This document shows positions 61,401 through 64,000 of a DNA stretch of 64,000 bases, piece by piece. The position numbers were made by a program, and so were the translations under genes. This stretch comes from Rostratula benghalensis. Its lineage: Eukaryota > Chordata > Aves > Charadriiformes > Rostratulidae. Position 1 is the first letter of the stretch, and every line of letters starts with the position of its first letter. The stretch lies in NCBI GenBank assembly GCA_013399305.1, contig VXAI01000019.1, positions 2,355,952 through 2,419,951 on the forward strand, read 5' to 3'. The notes beneath the pieces were generated by a model. That model saw only the letters and a list, made by a program, of their open reading frames with translations, did not search any database and was not told the DNA's origin.

Positions 61401-62252
61401 TTTTGGAAAATGAGGAGTTAAAAAAACAGAGGATGACACAACAGAAACAATGGAGTTGATCCAGCCTGGCAGCTCTTGCCAAGTGAACTGAGATCACAGC
61501 AAGGGAGAAGTCTGCTTCCCTGAGTTGTATTTTAAACCTCTTGATTACACAGCTAGACTGCATAGTTTCTCTTCATGGCTATATTTATCTAATTAATTAA
61601 GGGAAAGAACTTTGCTGTCTATACAGACAGTGCTTAGGCTACCAGTTTTATCCTTTCTTTTTGAATGGGTATTTTGTATGTACGTGGGATTTAACATTCT
61701 TTTACTGAACCCTGTTTAAAAAATCTTCCTCTCGGTCCAGCCATGCTCACTGACAGAAACTGAGTGGACACATTCCCATCTTGATATAGATGGAATAACA
61801 AGAGTGAGATGCTGTGAACTGAGGTGAAAAAAAAACCCTGAGCCTTAATAACCTGGCAGTAGCTTAATTGTTCAGATATTCTGCAGTACTGCCACATCTG
61901 GTCTGGTGCAAGGCAGGAGAAATGCAAGAATGAAGCACAACAGGGATACATCTGCAAACTCTGCATGACCTACTTGTGGTTACCTTAAAGGGGCAGAATT
62001 ATCTTCTCCTTAGTGTCTGTCAGCAAATAGGACTGAAGTCCATGGAAAACACCATTATCACAGACTGTGTGGCAGTTGCTGTCCCTCCTAAGGTGAGTCC
62101 CAGTCCTACCAGCGCTGAGATCTCTGGCAGAGGTCAAGGGCAGACTTCAAATAGATTAAAAAAAAGCCAATCCTATCTTCTACCATATGTTATTATTGCA
62201 TGAATACACATGAAGCAGATTGGTTGACAATATTGGTATGAAATGAAAATAC
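58486..62252 (-). other. FGL1: FGL1 last intron
   Basis: A 3.8-kb intron bounded by AACAG|GTATTT at 62253/62252 and CCACCAG|GTGTC at 58486/58485. Joining the two flanks completes an Arg codon (AG+G) in the conserved FNRCHS context. It contains a plus-strand run of 17 T at about 59023-59039 and no recognised repeat or exon. Confidence 0.93.
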
Positions 62253-62440
62253 CTGTTAAACCACCAGCCAGCCTTTTCCTCTTCGGCACAGTTCCCTTCA
62301 TAGTTGTCATTATCTCTGTCTCTAGTACTGAATGGCATTCCTCGATGATCAGCCCACCACTGTACTTCGGGGTGAAATCCACCGGTGAGGGAATCACCAG
62401 CTGTACCAGAGTATTCACCACAGCTCATCTTGTATGAGTG
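62253..62440 (-). CDS. FGL1: FGL1 penultimate coding exon (calcium-site exon)
   Basis: The acceptor (pyrimidine-rich CCCTTTCTTCACATTTTTCATTAG|CAC) sets the start at 62440. The exon is 188 nt, phase 0 in and phase 2 out, with 62 full codons: [16 protein letters not shown]..., ...[13 protein letters not shown]..., [14 protein letters not shown] and GWWFN, then a split Arg. By recall human FGL1 has [38 protein letters not shown] and [20 protein letters not shown] carries the Asp residues of the fibrinogen-domain calcium loop and the first Cys of the C-terminal disulfide, whose partner is in the last exon. The Cys in KMSCGEY has no counterpart in the remembered human sequence (see findings). Confidence 0.97.
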
Positions 62441-63009
62441 CTAATGAAAAATGTGAAGAAAGGGAAAAAAATAAATAAATTCCAGTATGTCTTTAATTTT
62501 TAGCATGTCAGAAAGTGGAACCACAAAGAGGAAACTAGTCTGTTATGTTTGCTGCTATTTTTATGCTCAGAAATATATGACTATATTTCAAGTCATGCCA
62601 CTTAAGCTCTGTGTTCTAGATAATGATGCTTACCAGTGGTAAAATTTGTCAATAACCAATAAATGACATACTAAAACCACTATTAGAATTAGCTTGCAGT
62701 TTGTATTAACAACTCAGAACATCACATACCATTATCATGGGTAACAATAATAAAAATAGAAAGCCTTCTTTTACCCATGGCTGCTAAACCAAATGATTCA
62801 CACATCTTGCAGAAAGTGGGAAATTGCTGTCTCAATCTAAACCACTGTTAGTACATATTTGAAAATTCCAAGCATTTGTAAGAAAGAAAATATGGTAATA
62901 AGGTTCTACACAAACCTTTATGGAAACTGGGCAATGCCTATGTTTATTATCTGTCTACAGAATCTGTATTTTTCTTAAAACCTCTAGTCATCATTTAATG
63001 TTTTATTAC
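62441..63009 (-). other. FGL1: FGL1 intron between the 89-nt and 188-nt exons
   Basis: A 569-bp intron starting GAAGAG|GTAATA and ending CATTAG|CAC. Removing it joins RVAGEE to [12 protein letters not shown] in frame, which matches the human order KVGDEK...NIGEYSG. The intron is AT-rich and no other feature was seen. Confidence 0.92.
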
Positions 63010-63098
63010 CTCTTCACCTGCAACTCGGAATCTTGTGTATTGCGCAAAACGTCGTTCTCCTTCAAAATCAGTTAGGTCGATTCTTAAAGTGTAGTTCC
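63010..63098 (-). CDS. FGL1: FGL1 internal coding exon (89 nt)
   Basis: The acceptor TTTCTTAAG|GGAAC starts the exon at 63098, and the donor GAAGAG|GTAATA ends it at 63010. After two bases of a split codon it encodes 29 residues: NYTLRIDLTDFEGERR, then FAQYTRFRVAGEE. By recall human FGL1 has DYTLKIDLADFEKNSR, then YAQYKNFKVGDEK. This is a beta-strand region of the fibrinogen domain. It ends in phase 0, matching the next exon. The preceding exon (phase 1 donor) is outside the window. The exon is too short to show in a simple open-frame scan and is called from homology and splice sites. Confidence 0.93.
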
Positions 63099-64000
63099 CT
63101 TAAGAAACACCAACACAAATTATTTTGGTTAAAGCAGCCTATCTCCCTACTTTTCAGAACTGATTATTGTAGCAGAAGATTAAAACACTAACTATGTTTT
63201 TATCATTAATCTTATCTCTATCATCAAAGCCTATTTTATGGGGTTTTATCTTCTTTATTTATGAATATTAAAGCATCTATTGCTATTCTTTATCTCTATT
63301 CACCTGATTGGAAAATTTGAGAATTATTCCAATACAGACTTTCAAGTGTAGATAAAAAATGGCTTTTGTGGCTTTATATTTTAGTAAGGTATTTGAGGTG
63401 ATAATGAAAGGATAGTGAAAATCAATCAATCAATAAGCAGACACTCAGGAAAACTGGATTTTTATACTCTGAAGATAAACCAGTTACACTAGGACCACAT
63501 CCTGGTGACATTGATTTCCACAGGAATTAGCAGAGTAAGTCAGGGGGTAAGTTCTGTATGTGAAGCATTCTACAGCAAAGCAGAAGTTACCTTAGACCGA
63601 GTGACTATTAGAAAGATGGAAATAGCTTTCCAAGACCAGCCTCATCAGGAGGGCAAGCCTAGATTGACCTTCATGTGGCCTATGCAGCCACATAAAGCCC
63701 TGATTAAACATTGGCACAGCACTGTTAGTGATGCTGACTGGGAGAAAGGTAGAGACAATTGTTTCAAGGTATCTTAGAATTAAAGCATCTTAAAACTCCC
63801 ATCTACTCTTCCCTCTTTTGCAGGGGCTCCCTGTATGCCATCAGCCCCACAACAGTTTAGAACTTTTTGCTAGAAAACTTAGAATCAAATGTGTTTTGCT
63901 CTCAAGCTTGGGGAAGTCCACGTGGACTAACAACAGAATTCAGGATTTATGGTAACAAAAAGGGTAACAAAAAGAAACAGAAACAATAGAAGAGTAATGG
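63099..64000 (-). other. FGL1: FGL1 intron, running off the right edge
   Basis: Upstream of the 89-nt exon no further FGL1 exon can be read on the minus strand: the expected GGGWTVIQRR...GWKDYENGFG...EYWLGN block is absent. The gene therefore continues beyond position 64000. The plus-strand 90-codon open frame at 63505-63777 has no recognisable homology. Confidence 0.8.

Noticed and set aside
63505..63777. 90-codon plus-strand frame near the right edge
   Set aside because: It is antisense to FGL1, within its intron, and has no recognisable similarity.

Overview
This window is vertebrate nuclear DNA and almost certainly comes from a bird. It has large introns, a single CpG island, and about ten CR1 LINE 3'-end fragments on both strands; these end in the typical bird CR1 tail (CCTTCCAAC...TTCTATGAT). 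No bacterial-style operon, CRISPR array, rRNA or tRNA gene was seen. Two protein-coding genes can be supported. Both lie on the minus strand, so transcription runs from high to low coordinates: FGL1 (right edge, 58.3-63.1 kb) and MTUS1 (left part, 2.6-40.4 kb). The order and orientation match what I know of human 8p22, where FGL1 lies upstream of MTUS1 and both are on the minus strand. This supports conserved synteny.

Layout from right to left, in the direction of transcription. The last three coding exons of FGL1 lie at 63098-63010, 62440-62253 and 58485-58326. They encode the C-terminal half of its secreted fibrinogen-like domain; the upstream exons are outside the window. About 17 kb of AT-rich intergenic DNA follows (58.2-41.0 kb), with two CR1 fragments and a compact pair of overlapping inverted repeats at 55.58-55.65 kb. 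A CpG island (about 39.86-40.72 kb) carries two good minus-strand splice donors, at 40377 and 40177, and is the likely promoter and non-coding first exon of long MTUS1 (ATIP3 type). A roughly 33-kb intron then leads to a large exon (7282-5055) holding the start codon and 684 codons. The next coding exon (ending at 2636) is cut at its 5' side by a small assembly gap. The rest of MTUS1, including the coiled-coil region shared by all ATIP isoforms, lies beyond position 1.

The two genes are neighbours with no known joint pathway. FGL1 is a liver-secreted hepatokine and an immune-checkpoint ligand (LAG-3). MTUS1 is a microtubule-associated growth suppressor.

No new multi-gene system was found. 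The points most worth a second look are a reversal in homopolymer strand bias at the MTUS1 promoter, two unusual inverted-repeat loci, the alternative first-exon donors, the exon damaged by an assembly gap, and an extra cysteine in the FGL1 fibrinogen domain. All identifications rest on reading the sequence and recalling family sequences; no search was run.
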